Notes under the pieces: generated by a model
What the model was told of the DNA's origin: nothing
Databases searched by the model: none
The model's input: the letters and a program-made list of their open reading frames with translations, nothing else
DNA from: RHLJ01 sp965247355
Lineage (GTDB): Bacteria > Bacteroidota > Rhodothermia > Balneolales > Balneolaceae
Direction of reading: 5' to 3'
Length of the DNA stretch: 64,000 bases
Assembly (NCBI GenBank): GCA_965247355.1
Contig: OZ252011.1
Location: 3,100,001 to 3,164,000 of the forward strand
Translations under genes and position numbers: made by a program
In this document: in pieces, positions 23,553 to 32,863 of the stretch
How positions within the stretch are numbered: position 1 is the first letter of the stretch
How the letters are laid out: each line of letters starts with the position of its first letter

Positions 23553-24653
23553 ATGCTTAATAAAACTCCATTCCATTCCATCCATGAAAAGCTGGGTGGT
23601 AAATTGGTCGACTTTGCCGGGTTCGAGATGCCGGTACAATATAAAGGGATAAAAACGGAACACGCTGCCGTTCGTGAAGCGGTCGGTGTTTTCGACGTAT
23701 CTCACATGGGAGAATTTTGTATAAGCGGACCAGAAGCGCTCGAACTTATTCAAAAAGTGACAGTCAACGATGTTTCTAAACTAGTATCAGGAAAAGCACA
23801 GTACTCCTGCATGTGTTATGAAGATGGCGGTATTGTTGACGACCTGATTGTGTACAAGCTGTATGAAGAAAATCAGTACATCCTGGTTGTTAACGCATCC
23901 AATATTAATAAAGATTTAGCCTGGATTAATCAGAATAATACCTTTGATGTGGAAGTACATGATAACTCTCCGGACACCGCATTGCTTGCTGTGCAAGGTC
24001 CTAAATCGGTAGAAACACTTCAAAAGCTTACGGATCTGGATTTAAGCAGTATCGGATTTTATAGTTTTAAAATGGGCTCATTAGCGGGAATGGATAACAT
24101 TGTTTTTTCAGCAACGGGCTACACTGGCGAAAAAGGTTTTGAGTTATATTTTGATAAGAATCATGTGGACCCGGAAGCAGTTTGGGATGCAATTTTTAAA
24201 GCCGGCGAAGAATTTGGTATCGAAGCATGTGGACTTGGAGCCCGCGATACCTTACGTTTAGAGATGGGGTACGCACTGTATGGCAACGACATCACCAAAG
24301 AAACTCATCCACTGGAAGCACGTTTAGGATGGATTACTAAATTTGATAAAGATGATTTTGTGGGTAAAGAGGTACTTCTCAAAAAGAAAGAAGCAGGAAT
24401 TGCTCGACAATTAGTAGGTTTTGTGTTGGATGACCAGCGCTCAATCCCAAGAAACGGGTACCAGATTATGAATGAAGACGGGGAACATATCGGGGAAGTT
24501 ACCAGCGGAACAATGTCCATAACTTTAGGTAAAGGAATAGGGATGGGATATGTGGAGAAAGCCTATGCGGCTGAAGGCTCTGCAATTAATATCGCTATTC
24601 GTAAAAAAACTGCGGCGGCTGTTGTATCGAAACCGCCCTTCATAAAGAAATAA
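23553..24653 (+). CDS. gcvT: Aminomethyltransferase, glycine cleavage system T protein
   Basis: This 366-residue enzyme transfers the aminomethyl carbon from H-protein to tetrahydrofolate. The family sequence is intact: MLNKTPFHSIHEKLGGKLVDFAGFEMPVQY at the start, FDVSHMGEF, GGIVDDLIVYKL, TGYTGEKGFELYF near residue 190, and EACGLGARDTLRLEMGYALYGNDI. Genes for the P, H and L proteins are not in the window. No glycine riboswitch fits in the 104-bp upstream gap; a TAACTTCG (23513-23520) could be a -7 promoter element. comB follows 10 bp later. Confidence 0.96.
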   Translation: MLNKTPFHSIHEKLGGKLVDFAGFEMPVQYKGIKTEHAAVREAVGVFDVSHMGEFCISGPEALELIQKVTVNDVSKLVSGKAQYSCMCYEDGGIVDDLIVYKLYEENQYILVVNASNINKDLAWINQNNTFDVEVHDNSPDTALLAVQGPKSVETLQKLTDLDLSSIGFYSFKMGSLAGMDNIVFSATGYTGEKGFELYFDKNHVDPEAVWDAIFKAGEEFGIEACGLGARDTLRLEMGYALYGNDITKETHPLEARLGWITKFDKDDFVGKEVLLKKKEAGIARQLVGFVLDDQRSIPRNGYQIMNEDGEHIGEVTSGTMSITLGKGIGMGYVEKAYAAEGSAINIAIRKKTAAAVVSKPPFIKK

Positions 24654-24663
24654 AGAGAGTTTA

Positions 24664-25401
24664 ATGCCGGATTTAAGTTACATAGATGTTTTCTTTTCAG
24701 TGCAGGCTTACCAGGAGGAAGACCTTCGCGGAAAGAGTGCTGTGATTATCGATATTTTAAGAGCTTCTTCAAGTATCGTTACCGCTGTGCATAATGGTGC
24801 AAAGAAAGTGATCCCCGTTGAGGATATGAGTGATGCTATGAAAATCGCCCGAACTATGGATCAAAATGACTTTCTTCTTTGTGGGGAAAAAGATGGGGTG
24901 AAGATTGAGGGTTACCATTTAGGGAATTCACCTCAGGAATACACCAAAGAAACGGTAGGTGATAAAACGTTGATCATCAATACTACCAATGGTACGAAAG
25001 CAATAAAAAAAGCGAATCTGGCAAACCGAATTTATATCGGTTCATTTTTGAATCAGAAAAGTATTCTTGACGCCCTTGCAGAACATGATGACGAAGTAGT
25101 TCTGATTTGCTCAGGCTGGCGTGGACGTCTTGCGCTGGAAGACACAATGTTTGCAGGTTCTTTGATTCACAAATTGTGTAATGGTAACCTGCCGGATAAA
25201 ACCAAAGACGGCGCTAAAGTAGCATTTGGTTTGTACGAAAAATTTGGGGATGCTTTGGAAGAGACTATCCAAAAAAGTGATCATGCGTATCGCCTGCGAA
25301 ATCTGGTACCCGAAGACGATGTGCCTTTTTGCTGTCAGGTCGATAAATTTGACGTACTACCGGGAATGAAAGACGGAATTATTACCAACTTAAATGGCTA
25401 A
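24664..25401 (+). CDS. comB: 2-phosphosulfolactate phosphatase
   Basis: This 245-residue Mg-dependent enzyme removes phosphate from 2-phospho-3-sulfolactate, the step after ComA. Motifs are IDVFFS, VIIDILRASSSIVTAVHNGAKKVIPVEDM near residue 28, LCGEKDGVKIEGYHLGNSP and IINTTNGTKAI near residue 107. It is squeezed between gcvT and ftsK, with an 8-bp overlap into ftsK, so it is part of that operon. The partner gene comA lies 35 kb away at 60429, so the pathway is split. The product sulfolactate may serve sulfonolipid synthesis here rather than coenzyme M. Confidence 0.93.
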   Translation: MPDLSYIDVFFSVQAYQEEDLRGKSAVIIDILRASSSIVTAVHNGAKKVIPVEDMSDAMKIARTMDQNDFLLCGEKDGVKIEGYHLGNSPQEYTKETVGDKTLIINTTNGTKAIKKANLANRIYIGSFLNQKSILDALAEHDDEVVLICSGWRGRLALEDTMFAGSLIHKLCNGNLPDKTKDGAKVAFGLYEKFGDALEETIQKSDHAYRLRNLVPEDDVPFCCQVDKFDVLPGMKDGIITNLNG

Positions 25402-27940
25402 GAAGAAACTTAATACAGCAGGAGCACCAAAAGGACTGGATTCTAACCGTAAGGTTGAGATCGTTGGGATTATTGTAATTGCCATTGCCATACTGCTGGG
25501 ATTGAGTATTCTTTCTTATACCCCTGAAGATTATCAATACGCACGAAGTCTGGCGTTTTCGGATCTTTTTAACCCGGACGCCAATTCCCGTCTGGTGCAA
25601 AACTGGCTGGGTCCTGTTGGGGCATATATTTCTCATTTTTTAGTGTACACCCTGTTTGGCTACACGAGTTTTCTTCTGGCTGTTCTGATTGGATATAACG
25701 GCTGGCATGTATTTCGTCGTCGACCATTTAATGATAATGGCTGGCTGAATATCCTCTCTGTTTGGGGGATGATTCTCCTTTCTACCTTCATTGGCTGGCT
25801 AAACCAAAATGCTGATTTCCCTGATGATTCTGTATGGAGCGGTGCTGCCGGGGTTGCGATTTCAAGAGTGCTCCAAAATATTACGGGTATTGGTTCCATC
25901 TTTATTCTTTCGGTATTGATGCTGGTTACCCTACTGTTATTTTGGGATCGTGATCTTCAAAAAACCATCGATAATGTGAAAATCTGGATGGATAATATGC
26001 GGGAGAAAATGGAAGAGTCCCGTATCGCCAGAGAGGAAAAGAAGGCACAACGTATCGCAGAACGGGAAGAACGAATCGCTGAAAAGAAAGCGGAGCTGGC
26101 ACTCAAGAAGGAAGAAAAGGAATCCGAGCAAGCAGAGAAAGAACGAAATGCTAAAATCAAAAAGCGCCAGATAGCGGAGGCAAAAACCAAAGAAGAAGCG
26201 GTTAAGCCAAAGCCAAGTATCGATGAGATTGTAGAGAAATCAGAGGAAGAAGACAGAAAGCGAATCGAAGAAGAAAGGGCTGTGGTTAAGACATTGGATA
26301 CACGTCAACGTGCAGTACTGGAGAAGAAGGAAGAGATTTCGGAAGATGAGGCTGAAGACGATGTAGAAGTTGCCATTTATAAAGGCGAAGGTGATGAAGA
26401 GGCCGGTGAAAAGGATCTGGATAAAATCAACGAAGACAAGGCGAAGGAAGTCCCGGTCATCAAGTATAAATTCCCAACTATTGATCTGCTTACCTCTCCT
26501 CCAAACGAAGGAAATGAAGTTGACCTGGAGGAAATCAAAGAAAACAAGCGCATTATTCTTGACAAACTGAAGCGCCACAAAATTGAGATTGTGGGCATCA
26601 ATGCTATTGTTGGACCAACGGTTACATTGTATGAACTGGAACCGGCTCCGGATGTGAAAATCAGTAAGATTGAGAGTTACTCCAATGACTTGAAGATGGC
26701 AACGGCTTCGAAAGGATTGCGGATGCTCTCTCCTATTCCGGGGAAATCTGCAGTTGGGATTGAAGTACCAAACAGTACACGGGAAACGGTTTATATCAAA
26801 CAGGTCATCAATACTAAGAAGTTTGTAGAAACCAATATGGTACTTCCGGTGGCATTTGGTAAGACCATTGAGAATGAAGTGTTTATGCTCGATCTCACCA
26901 AGATGCCTCACTTGCTGGTAGCCGGAGCAACAGGTTCAGGTAAATCAGTTGGGATAAATACCATCATCACCTGTCTGTTATACAAATGTCACCCGGATGA
27001 TCTCAAGTTTGTGATGATTGATCCCAAGAAAATCGAACTATCACTCTATCGAAATATCCAGAATCATTTTCTGGCGATGTTACCCGATGCCGATGAACCT
27101 ATCATAACCGATACATCTAAGGCACTCGATACGCTGAATAGTGTGTGTAAAGAAATGGATGATCGATATGATCTTCTCAAAATGGCTATGGTACGGGACA
27201 TTAAAGCATATAATGCCAAATTTAAAGACGGAGAACTGGAAGACGATTTGGGTCACCGTCATCTCCCTTACATTGTTGTAATCATCGATGAGTTGGCTGA
27301 TTTGATGATGACGGCAGGAAAACAAATTGAAGAGCCAATAGCACGTATTGCTCAACTGGCACGAGCGGTTGGAATCCATATGGTAGTGGCAACTCAGCGA
27401 CCTTCAGTAAACGTAATTACGGGTACCATCAAAGCAAACTTCCCGGCACGTGCAGCCTATCAGGTAGCATCTAAAGTAGATTCCAGAACTATTCTGGATC
27501 AGGGTGGAGCGGATCAGTTGGTAGGAATGGGTGATATGCTATTCACGAATGGTGCTGGTATGACCCGAATCCAAAATGCTTTTGTTTCTACCGAAGAAGT
27601 GGAATCCATAAACGCATTTATTGGTCAGCAGGCAGGATACAAAGAGCCATTTCACTTGCCAATTATTCAGGAAGATAATACCGGCATCCCCGATCCGTTA
27701 GAAGACATAGACGAAATGTTTGAAGCAGCAGCCAAAGTGGTGATACTTCATCAACAAGGTTCGGTTTCCCTCCTTCAGCGAAAACTGAAAATCGGATATA
27801 ACCGGGCTGGAAGAATTATAGATCAATTATTTAATGCAGGGATTGTTGGACCATATCAAGGGAGTACCGCACGAGATGTACTTATTCAGGAAGAGGATGA
27901 ACTACAGGAGATTCTGGATGGGCTTAAAGACCTCAATTAA
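25394..27940 (+). CDS. ftsK: DNA translocase FtsK
   Basis: This 848-residue septal DNA pump has four N-terminal membrane helices (about residues 24-45, 78-100, 112-135 and 160-182), followed by a long charged Lys/Glu linker (about 195-370). The RecA-like motor has Walker A GATGSGKSVGIN near residue 512 and Walker B IVVIIDELADLMM near residue 634. A C-terminal winged-helix gamma domain (VVILHQQGSVSLLQRKLKIGYNRAGRIIDQLF, from about 780) should read KOPS-like sites. It moves chromosome ends through the closing septum and aids dimer resolution. The start overlaps comB by 8 bp. Confidence 0.96.
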   Translation: MAKKKLNTAGAPKGLDSNRKVEIVGIIVIAIAILLGLSILSYTPEDYQYARSLAFSDLFNPDANSRLVQNWLGPVGAYISHFLVYTLFGYTSFLLAVLIGYNGWHVFRRRPFNDNGWLNILSVWGMILLSTFIGWLNQNADFPDDSVWSGAAGVAISRVLQNITGIGSIFILSVLMLVTLLLFWDRDLQKTIDNVKIWMDNMREKMEESRIAREEKKAQRIAEREERIAEKKAELALKKEEKESEQAEKERNAKIKKRQIAEAKTKEEAVKPKPSIDEIVEKSEEEDRKRIEEERAVVKTLDTRQRAVLEKKEEISEDEAEDDVEVAIYKGEGDEEAGEKDLDKINEDKAKEVPVIKYKFPTIDLLTSPPNEGNEVDLEEIKENKRIILDKLKRHKIEIVGINAIVGPTVTLYELEPAPDVKISKIESYSNDLKMATASKGLRMLSPIPGKSAVGIEVPNSTRETVYIKQVINTKKFVETNMVLPVAFGKTIENEVFMLDLTKMPHLLVAGATGSGKSVGINTIITCLLYKCHPDDLKFVMIDPKKIELSLYRNIQNHFLAMLPDADEPIITDTSKALDTLNSVCKEMDDRYDLLKMAMVRDIKAYNAKFKDGELEDDLGHRHLPYIVVIIDELADLMMTAGKQIEEPIARIAQLARAVGIHMVVATQRPSVNVITGTIKANFPARAAYQVASKVDSRTILDQGGADQLVGMGDMLFTNGAGMTRIQNAFVSTEEVESINAFIGQQAGYKEPFHLPIIQEDNTGIPDPLEDIDEMFEAAAKVVILHQQGSVSLLQRKLKIGYNRAGRIIDQLFNAGIVGPYQGSTARDVLIQEEDELQEILDGLKDLN

Positions 27941-28547
27941 ATTCAGTTTATTTTTGGTATTTATTGGATTGACTTCCATTTCACAGAATCTACAAGCCCA
28001 AAGCCGTGTTTTTGAAGAATTAAAAACCCGGTTTCAGGAAGGTTCTGTATTCCATGCCGATTTTCAGCACACTTATACAGATGCGTATACCGATGAAACA
28101 TCTACTTCTGATGGCTTAATCTGGATTGATCAGAATGGATACAAACTGGAAAGTGAAGACAAAATTATTGTGGTGGATGGCGAACTCTCGCAGGTATACG
28201 AGGCTTTCCGGAACCGTCTTATTGTGAGTGAATATGATGCCGAGGAGGATGATTTTGCTCCATCAAGAATGTTAAGTGGTTTAGATGATACTTATTCAGC
28301 CAATCAGGAAAGACTTGCTAGTGGAAACACATTAGTGAAGCTGGTTACTGAAGATGATTTTGCAACTTTTCTCACCGTAGAAATTGAAGTGAGCCCGAAT
28401 CTCGAACCGCTAAAAATAACAGCATACGATTTCGCAGATAACATAATCATCACTACCTTTACAAACGGTAGATTCGAAACAAGTACCGAAGACACTTTTA
28501 AACTAGATGTTCCGGAAGACGCGGAAATTGTCGATATGAGATTTTAA
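27918..28547 (+). CDS. lolA: LolA-like outer-membrane lipoprotein carrier
   Basis: This 209-residue periplasmic carrier has a signal peptide (MGLKTSIKFSLFLVFIGLTSISQNLQAQS). The ATG at 27918 overlaps the last 23 bp of ftsK; an earlier start at 27834 would run deep inside ftsK and hide the signal. The mature part shows the LolA half-barrel pattern, with FQEGSVFHADFQHTYTDAYT near residue 40 and DGLIWIDQNGYKLESEDKIIVVDGE near residue 75. It would carry lipoproteins to the outer membrane, in keeping with a LolC/E-type permease at 55325. The lolA-after-ftsK order is common in Bacteroidota. Confidence 0.85.
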   Translation: MGLKTSIKFSLFLVFIGLTSISQNLQAQSRVFEELKTRFQEGSVFHADFQHTYTDAYTDETSTSDGLIWIDQNGYKLESEDKIIVVDGELSQVYEAFRNRLIVSEYDAEEDDFAPSRMLSGLDDTYSANQERLASGNTLVKLVTEDDFATFLTVEIEVSPNLEPLKITAYDFADNIIITTFTNGRFETSTEDTFKLDVPEDAEIVDMRF

Positions 28548-28552
28548 TTCCG

Positions 28553-29566
28553 ATGAACAAATTCCTTAAAATTTTTGCTAGTGTTGCTTTTGCAGCACTT
28601 TTTTTGTGGCTGGCTTTCAGGAATGTAGAGTTTTCGGAAATCCTCGAAGCTTCAAGGGGGATGTCTTACGGCTGGCTGTTTCCATTTACTTTTTCATTGA
28701 TCATTGCTCATTATACCCGGGCCGAACGTTGGAGAATGTTATTTAACGACGGAGGAGCAGTCCCTCATCGATGGACCTTATTCACCGGAGTAATGTTTGG
28801 TTATCTTACCAACATTCCATTTCCAAGATTGGGAGAAGTAGCCCGGCCTGTTTATGTAGCCCGTCAAATTAGTGAGAGCAATTCTAAAATTATTGGCACG
28901 ATTGTACTCGAAAGACTGATTGATGTGGTAAGTATGTTGCTGATCATGGCTGTAGTCGGTATTACGCTTGTTTCCGATCCGGAAGTGTTGTCACGATTAT
29001 TTGGAGTGGATGTAACCGACCCGGAAGTATATACATCTATTTTAAAATGGCTGTTGATTGGATCGATAGTGGCTGCAATTGTTGGCTTTATTTTCTTTAA
29101 AGTGATCGCGAACCTGAGCAAGAAAAAAGGGAAGCTTGGCGATTTCATTACCAAGGTTCGTGAAACCGCCCGCAGCTTTTTTCAGGGAATTCTTTCCATC
29201 CGGAAACTTAAAAACTGGCCTTTATTTATTCTATATACCATCATCATCTGGGTATTCTACATTTTGATGATGTACCTCCCCTTCTGGATGTTCGACATGC
29301 AAAACATCTATGATCTCTCTTTTACTGATGCTATTGTGCTCACAATGGTTTCTGCAGTAGGAATCTCTATACCAACCCCGGGTGGTGTAGGTAGTTATCA
29401 TTTATTCATCACGTACAGTCTGTTTGTACTTTATGCTGTCCCCGAAGTAACCGGACTAGCTTTTGCAACCATCACGCATGCCGTTACCTTGTTGCTTGTG
29501 ATTATTATCGCCCCAATCTGTTTAGCGATAGATAAGTTTGTGGTTTTGAAGAGAGAGGCGAAATAG
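28553..29566 (+). CDS. Flippase-like lysylphosphatidylglycerol-synthase-TM domain protein
   Basis: This 337-residue inner-membrane protein has about eight helices and the YbhN/LPG_synthase_TM pattern: ARYTRAERWR-like segment (AHYTRAERWRMLF near residue 52), NIPFPRLGEVARPVYVAR near residue 85, and SIPTPGGVGSYHLF near residue 274. These proteins are thought to flip or help make membrane lipids or glycolipids; the catalytic MprF domain is absent. It follows lolA after 5 bp and so ends the gcvT-comB-ftsK-lolA operon. Confidence 0.85.
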   Translation: MNKFLKIFASVAFAALFLWLAFRNVEFSEILEASRGMSYGWLFPFTFSLIIAHYTRAERWRMLFNDGGAVPHRWTLFTGVMFGYLTNIPFPRLGEVARPVYVARQISESNSKIIGTIVLERLIDVVSMLLIMAVVGITLVSDPEVLSRLFGVDVTDPEVYTSILKWLLIGSIVAAIVGFIFFKVIANLSKKKGKLGDFITKVRETARSFFQGILSIRKLKNWPLFILYTIIIWVFYILMMYLPFWMFDMQNIYDLSFTDAIVLTMVSAVGISIPTPGGVGSYHLFITYSLFVLYAVPEVTGLAFATITHAVTLLLVIIIAPICLAIDKFVVLKREAK

Positions 29567-29628
29567 CAATAAAGATAATTGCTTCCTCTGGTTAAATACA
29601 TTTTCTTAAGGTTAGTTGGAGGTAACTT

Positions 29629-30762
29629 ATGTCTTTAAAAAATTTTAGTGTACTTGGTTTAGTTCTATTCCTATTTTGTTTAACAGGTTGCAACATCACC
29701 GATAATGAAAGACCCAATTCCAAGCCTGTAGGAAACGATTTTAAACTAGTAGCTCATATAGGTAACAACCCCCCTGGTTTTTGGATATTTAACACAGACT
29801 CTCTCACAGTCATTGATTCCATATATACTCAAGAAGAAAGAATTGGGTATATAGATGTAGACTCAAATAAAGAAAGTATTTATTGGATAGATGGAATTGT
29901 TCAAAAAAAAATAAACACATATAATTTAACTAGTAAATCTAAGTCTGCGGTTAATACAAGAGGAATAAATTTAAAAGTAAGTAGTGATGGAGAATACATT
30001 TTAACCTACAAAAATTACGAACCCGGACTTTCTGAAATCTATGATTCTGAAGATATGAATATTGTAGCGTCAGATTCATTAGGAAGGTTTTTGGATGTTT
30101 TTACCATACCTGATACACCAATATTTTATGCAGTTGTGTTCAAAGAAGAAGGTGAATCACAACAGAGTAAATTAGTTTCTTTAAATCAAGAAAATTTACA
30201 GATTGAGAATGAAGTTTTATTAGATTTTATAAGTTTTTCGCGTGTTTATGACATGGGATTATCACATGATGCTAAATACTTTTTCTTATCTAATACAGAT
30301 AGGTCGGGTGCATTTGGAAATTTTGTGGTGTATGATTTAGAAGCAAGAGCAAAAGTTAGTGAATTTGAAACAGGACCTTACCCTACGTTTTCTATTAGTC
30401 CGGATGGAGAGAATATTTACATAACATCAAGAAGAAGCGTAAACGAAATTACGCCCAAAAAAATACAAGTTCTTCATTACGATACAATTGATAAACATAT
30501 CGAAATTATTATAGATGACCCCGCAGAAATAGGACTCGAAGGACAATATGTTGAAAGTGAGCATATTTTAGTTAGTCCAGATGGCAAATCGATTTATCTG
30601 GCTCCGGGGAATAAAGATATGGCTACAGGTAAATACTCCAATATCTTGCAATTCGATGTTGAAAACAAAAGAGTGGTTAATAGTTATGAGATACCTCGGG
30701 ATTCATTAGGTCGCTATTCTACTTTTTTATTAAATATGGGGTTAGTTGAGACTGAGAATTAA
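29629..30762 (+). CDS. Lipoprotein with beta-propeller-like repeats
   Basis: This 377-residue protein has a clear lipobox (LFCLTGCNITD, cleavage before Cys21). The mature part contains repeated SxDG turns such as VSSDGEYILTY, LSHDAKYFFLS, ISPDGENIYIT and VSPDGKSIYLA, which fit blades of a YVTN/WD40-type propeller. It is AT-rich compared with neighbours and has no close operon partner (62 bp upstream, 175 bp downstream). It is probably surface or periplasmic and probably accessory; the function is unknown. Confidence 0.75.
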   Translation: MSLKNFSVLGLVLFLFCLTGCNITDNERPNSKPVGNDFKLVAHIGNNPPGFWIFNTDSLTVIDSIYTQEERIGYIDVDSNKESIYWIDGIVQKKINTYNLTSKSKSAVNTRGINLKVSSDGEYILTYKNYEPGLSEIYDSEDMNIVASDSLGRFLDVFTIPDTPIFYAVVFKEEGESQQSKLVSLNQENLQIENEVLLDFISFSRVYDMGLSHDAKYFFLSNTDRSGAFGNFVVYDLEARAKVSEFETGPYPTFSISPDGENIYITSRRSVNEITPKKIQVLHYDTIDKHIEIIIDDPAEIGLEGQYVESEHILVSPDGKSIYLAPGNKDMATGKYSNILQFDVENKRVVNSYEIPRDSLGRYSTFLLNMGLVETEN

Positions 30763-30937
30763 GAACATTTCGGGGCAAAAACCTGAATTCCAATTTTAAT
30801 AAACAGAATAGCGCCAACAAATGGAAAGTGTCCTGAATAAAGGAACTTCTATCCACACTCGAGGTACATCTTTTTCGTTAGGTAAGGGCTTAAACCTTGC
30901 TTCAAAATTTAGTACCTTCAGCAAACCCATTTGCAAA

Positions 30938-32659
30938 ATGACGTTCCGCACAACCACGCTTATTCTATTCGCGCTGTTCTTAAGTGTTGAGATACAGGCT
31001 CAAACTACGGGAGGGAACCCTCAAAATTCCCTTCTCCCCGAAATTAATCCACAGGACATTGAAATCCGAAGCGAATTCAGGGCTCGTTTTCCGGGACTTC
31101 GCAGGCAACCTATTTTAGGCTTCAACCCAAAGCCAAGGGTATTCAGGATTGATCCCAACCGAATGCCTTTCATGGAATCCCGTGACGAAGCTGTTGCCAA
31201 CATCGCCATTACTCAACTGGATCGGCCAGAGCCTCCGCAAAGATCCATTCTCAAAACTCCGGATCGAACGACTGGTTTATTAAAGGCAGGGATTGGTAAC
31301 TACCTTACTCCCGAAGTTGAAGGATATTTTTATCATGGATTGAATGATAAAAGTGCGCTGTCGGGGAATATTAATTACAGGTCTACAGATGGACATTTAG
31401 ATGACCCGGAACTTAGTAGCTTCCGTTATTTTGATGGAGACATTCGTTTTCATTCCAAAGTAAAAGAAGATGTAAAGCTTTCTGTTGGAGCTGGCTTTCT
31501 GAGCGATTTCAACCGAATGTTCAATTTAGATCCGGTTTTCCAGAATGGAATTGGTGAAACAGCCAGGAAAGATTATCTCGGATTTGGAGGAGATGTCTCC
31601 ATCACCAAAACAGTAAATGCGTTAGACGGCTGGGAGCTGAATATTGGTGGAAATGCTTTCTCTGTAGACTTGGATGCAGGAAATACTACCCGGACTGGTG
31701 AAGTAAACGAACAGGTTATCAATGCCAGCTTTGACAAATACTGGGCAGGAAGTCGGTTGTATGAGACCTTCCATATAAAGGGAGCTGTTTCAGGTGGAAA
31801 TTATCAGTTTACCGGGGTTGAGTCACAACAATGGCTGGATAGCCGTGCTTCCATTGAATATCGTAAGTTGTTGGATTTTAGTGCGCACATTACCGCAAAC
31901 GCAGGTCTTGCTTATGTTTCTGATGGATTTTCAAATCGAATCTATTTTACCCCAGAGCTTAAACTACGGTACAATCTGAGGGATGCTGTGATTGTTACCG
32001 GTCGTGCATTTGGCGCCCCAAATATGCAAACGGTTCTGGAGCATCATCAAACCAATCGATTCCTGAATTTCGAAACCGCACTTCAACACAGCTATACTTC
32101 CGGAGTTTATGGTGAGGTTGCTTTTCAGGCACTGGAAGGAAACCGCATTTTTGGCGGAATCAGCTACGAGCTGACCAAAGATTACGCTTTTTACCAGCGC
32201 TCGCAACCAAATGGAGGTCTGATAAACAGCTTCGAGTTTTATGAAGTACAGTATGGGAAAGCGAATATATTTGAGTTATTTGGTGGAATTACTCAGCAAT
32301 TAGTTCCGGAAAAGTTTTGGTTTGATGGTCGTTTTTACGCTCGCAGACCTAAGTTAGCCAATGCTGGAGACATTCCTTTTGAAGAGCGACTTGGGGTGAA
32401 TGGTTCATTCTCATATAAGCCAATCGATAAGCTTAAAATTACCAGTTGGGCTGAATATGTAGGCAAACGAACAGCTCCTTCCTCAACCAATGATTTAAAA
32501 GCCTTTTTGCTGTTAAATGCTGGTGCTGAGTACCAAATTACCAATAGATTTGGTGTTTATGTGAAAGTGTTGAATATTTTGGGGCAGAACTACGAAATTT
32601 GGGAGGGTTATCAGGAACGACCACTGCAGGCCTTCGGAGGATTAACGCTAAAATTCTAA
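30938..32659 (+). CDS. Plug-less TonB-receptor-like outer-membrane beta barrel
   Basis: This 573-residue protein has a signal peptide (MTFRTTTLILFALFLSVEIQAQ) when started at 30938; a frame from 30821 adds 39 residues and hides it. After a Pro-rich N-terminal stretch with no recognisable plug or carboxypeptidase-like domain, the rest is alternating beta strands. It ends with YQERPLQAFGGLTLKF, a terminal Phe as in outer-membrane barrels. The next genes encode mini-HU, SPOR, TolQ, TolR and TonB proteins, only 3-9 bp apart, so it probably works with that energy-transducing set. Its cargo is unknown. Confidence 0.75.
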   Translation: MTFRTTTLILFALFLSVEIQAQTTGGNPQNSLLPEINPQDIEIRSEFRARFPGLRRQPILGFNPKPRVFRIDPNRMPFMESRDEAVANIAITQLDRPEPPQRSILKTPDRTTGLLKAGIGNYLTPEVEGYFYHGLNDKSALSGNINYRSTDGHLDDPELSSFRYFDGDIRFHSKVKEDVKLSVGAGFLSDFNRMFNLDPVFQNGIGETARKDYLGFGGDVSITKTVNALDGWELNIGGNAFSVDLDAGNTTRTGEVNEQVINASFDKYWAGSRLYETFHIKGAVSGGNYQFTGVESQQWLDSRASIEYRKLLDFSAHITANAGLAYVSDGFSNRIYFTPELKLRYNLRDAVIVTGRAFGAPNMQTVLEHHQTNRFLNFETALQHSYTSGVYGEVAFQALEGNRIFGGISYELTKDYAFYQRSQPNGGLINSFEFYEVQYGKANIFELFGGITQQLVPEKFWFDGRFYARRPKLANAGDIPFEERLGVNGSFSYKPIDKLKITSWAEYVGKRTAPSSTNDLKAFLLLNAGAEYQITNRFGVYVKVLNILGQNYEIWEGYQERPLQAFGGLTLKF

Positions 32660-32662
32660 ACT

Positions 32663-32860
32663 ATGACGAAAGATTTTTTAAAGGCTTTTGGGATTGTAAT
32701 ACGAGATCAGATCATCATGAAAAATTCGGTGGAAATATCGGGGCTCGGTTCGTTCAAGGCGGTACATCATAGCCAGAAACAGGAGAAAAAAGCGGATGGA
32801 AAAACTGTGATGCTCCCTCCTAAAGACGCCATCGAGTTTACAGCTGAACAAAAGGGGTAA
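32663..32860 (+). CDS. Truncated HU-like (HU-CCDC81 type) protein
   Basis: This 65-residue protein matches the second half of an HU domain: one helix, then VEISGLGSFKAVHHSQKQEKK and MLPPKDAIEFTAEQ, like the HU beta-arm region. The first helices of a full HU (about 90 residues) are missing, so it may only be stable with a partner. It lies 3 bp after the barrel gene and 3 bp before the HU-TM-SPOR gene. Many Bacteroidota SPOR proteins carry two HU-like domains in tandem, so this could be the detached one. Confidence 0.7.
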   Translation: MTKDFLKAFGIVIRDQIIMKNSVEISGLGSFKAVHHSQKQEKKADGKTVMLPPKDAIEFTAEQKG

Positions 32861-32863
32861 TCA

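Noticed and set aside
25957..26911. Antisense open frames opposite ftsK, some rich in Ser and Phe
   Set aside because: They arise from the Lys/Glu-rich linker codons of ftsK read backwards; there is no domain or start context.
27834..27917. Longer lolA frame beginning at 27834 inside ftsK
   Set aside because: It would overlap ftsK by more than 100 bp and bury the signal peptide; the ATG at 27918 gives a normal LolA precursor.
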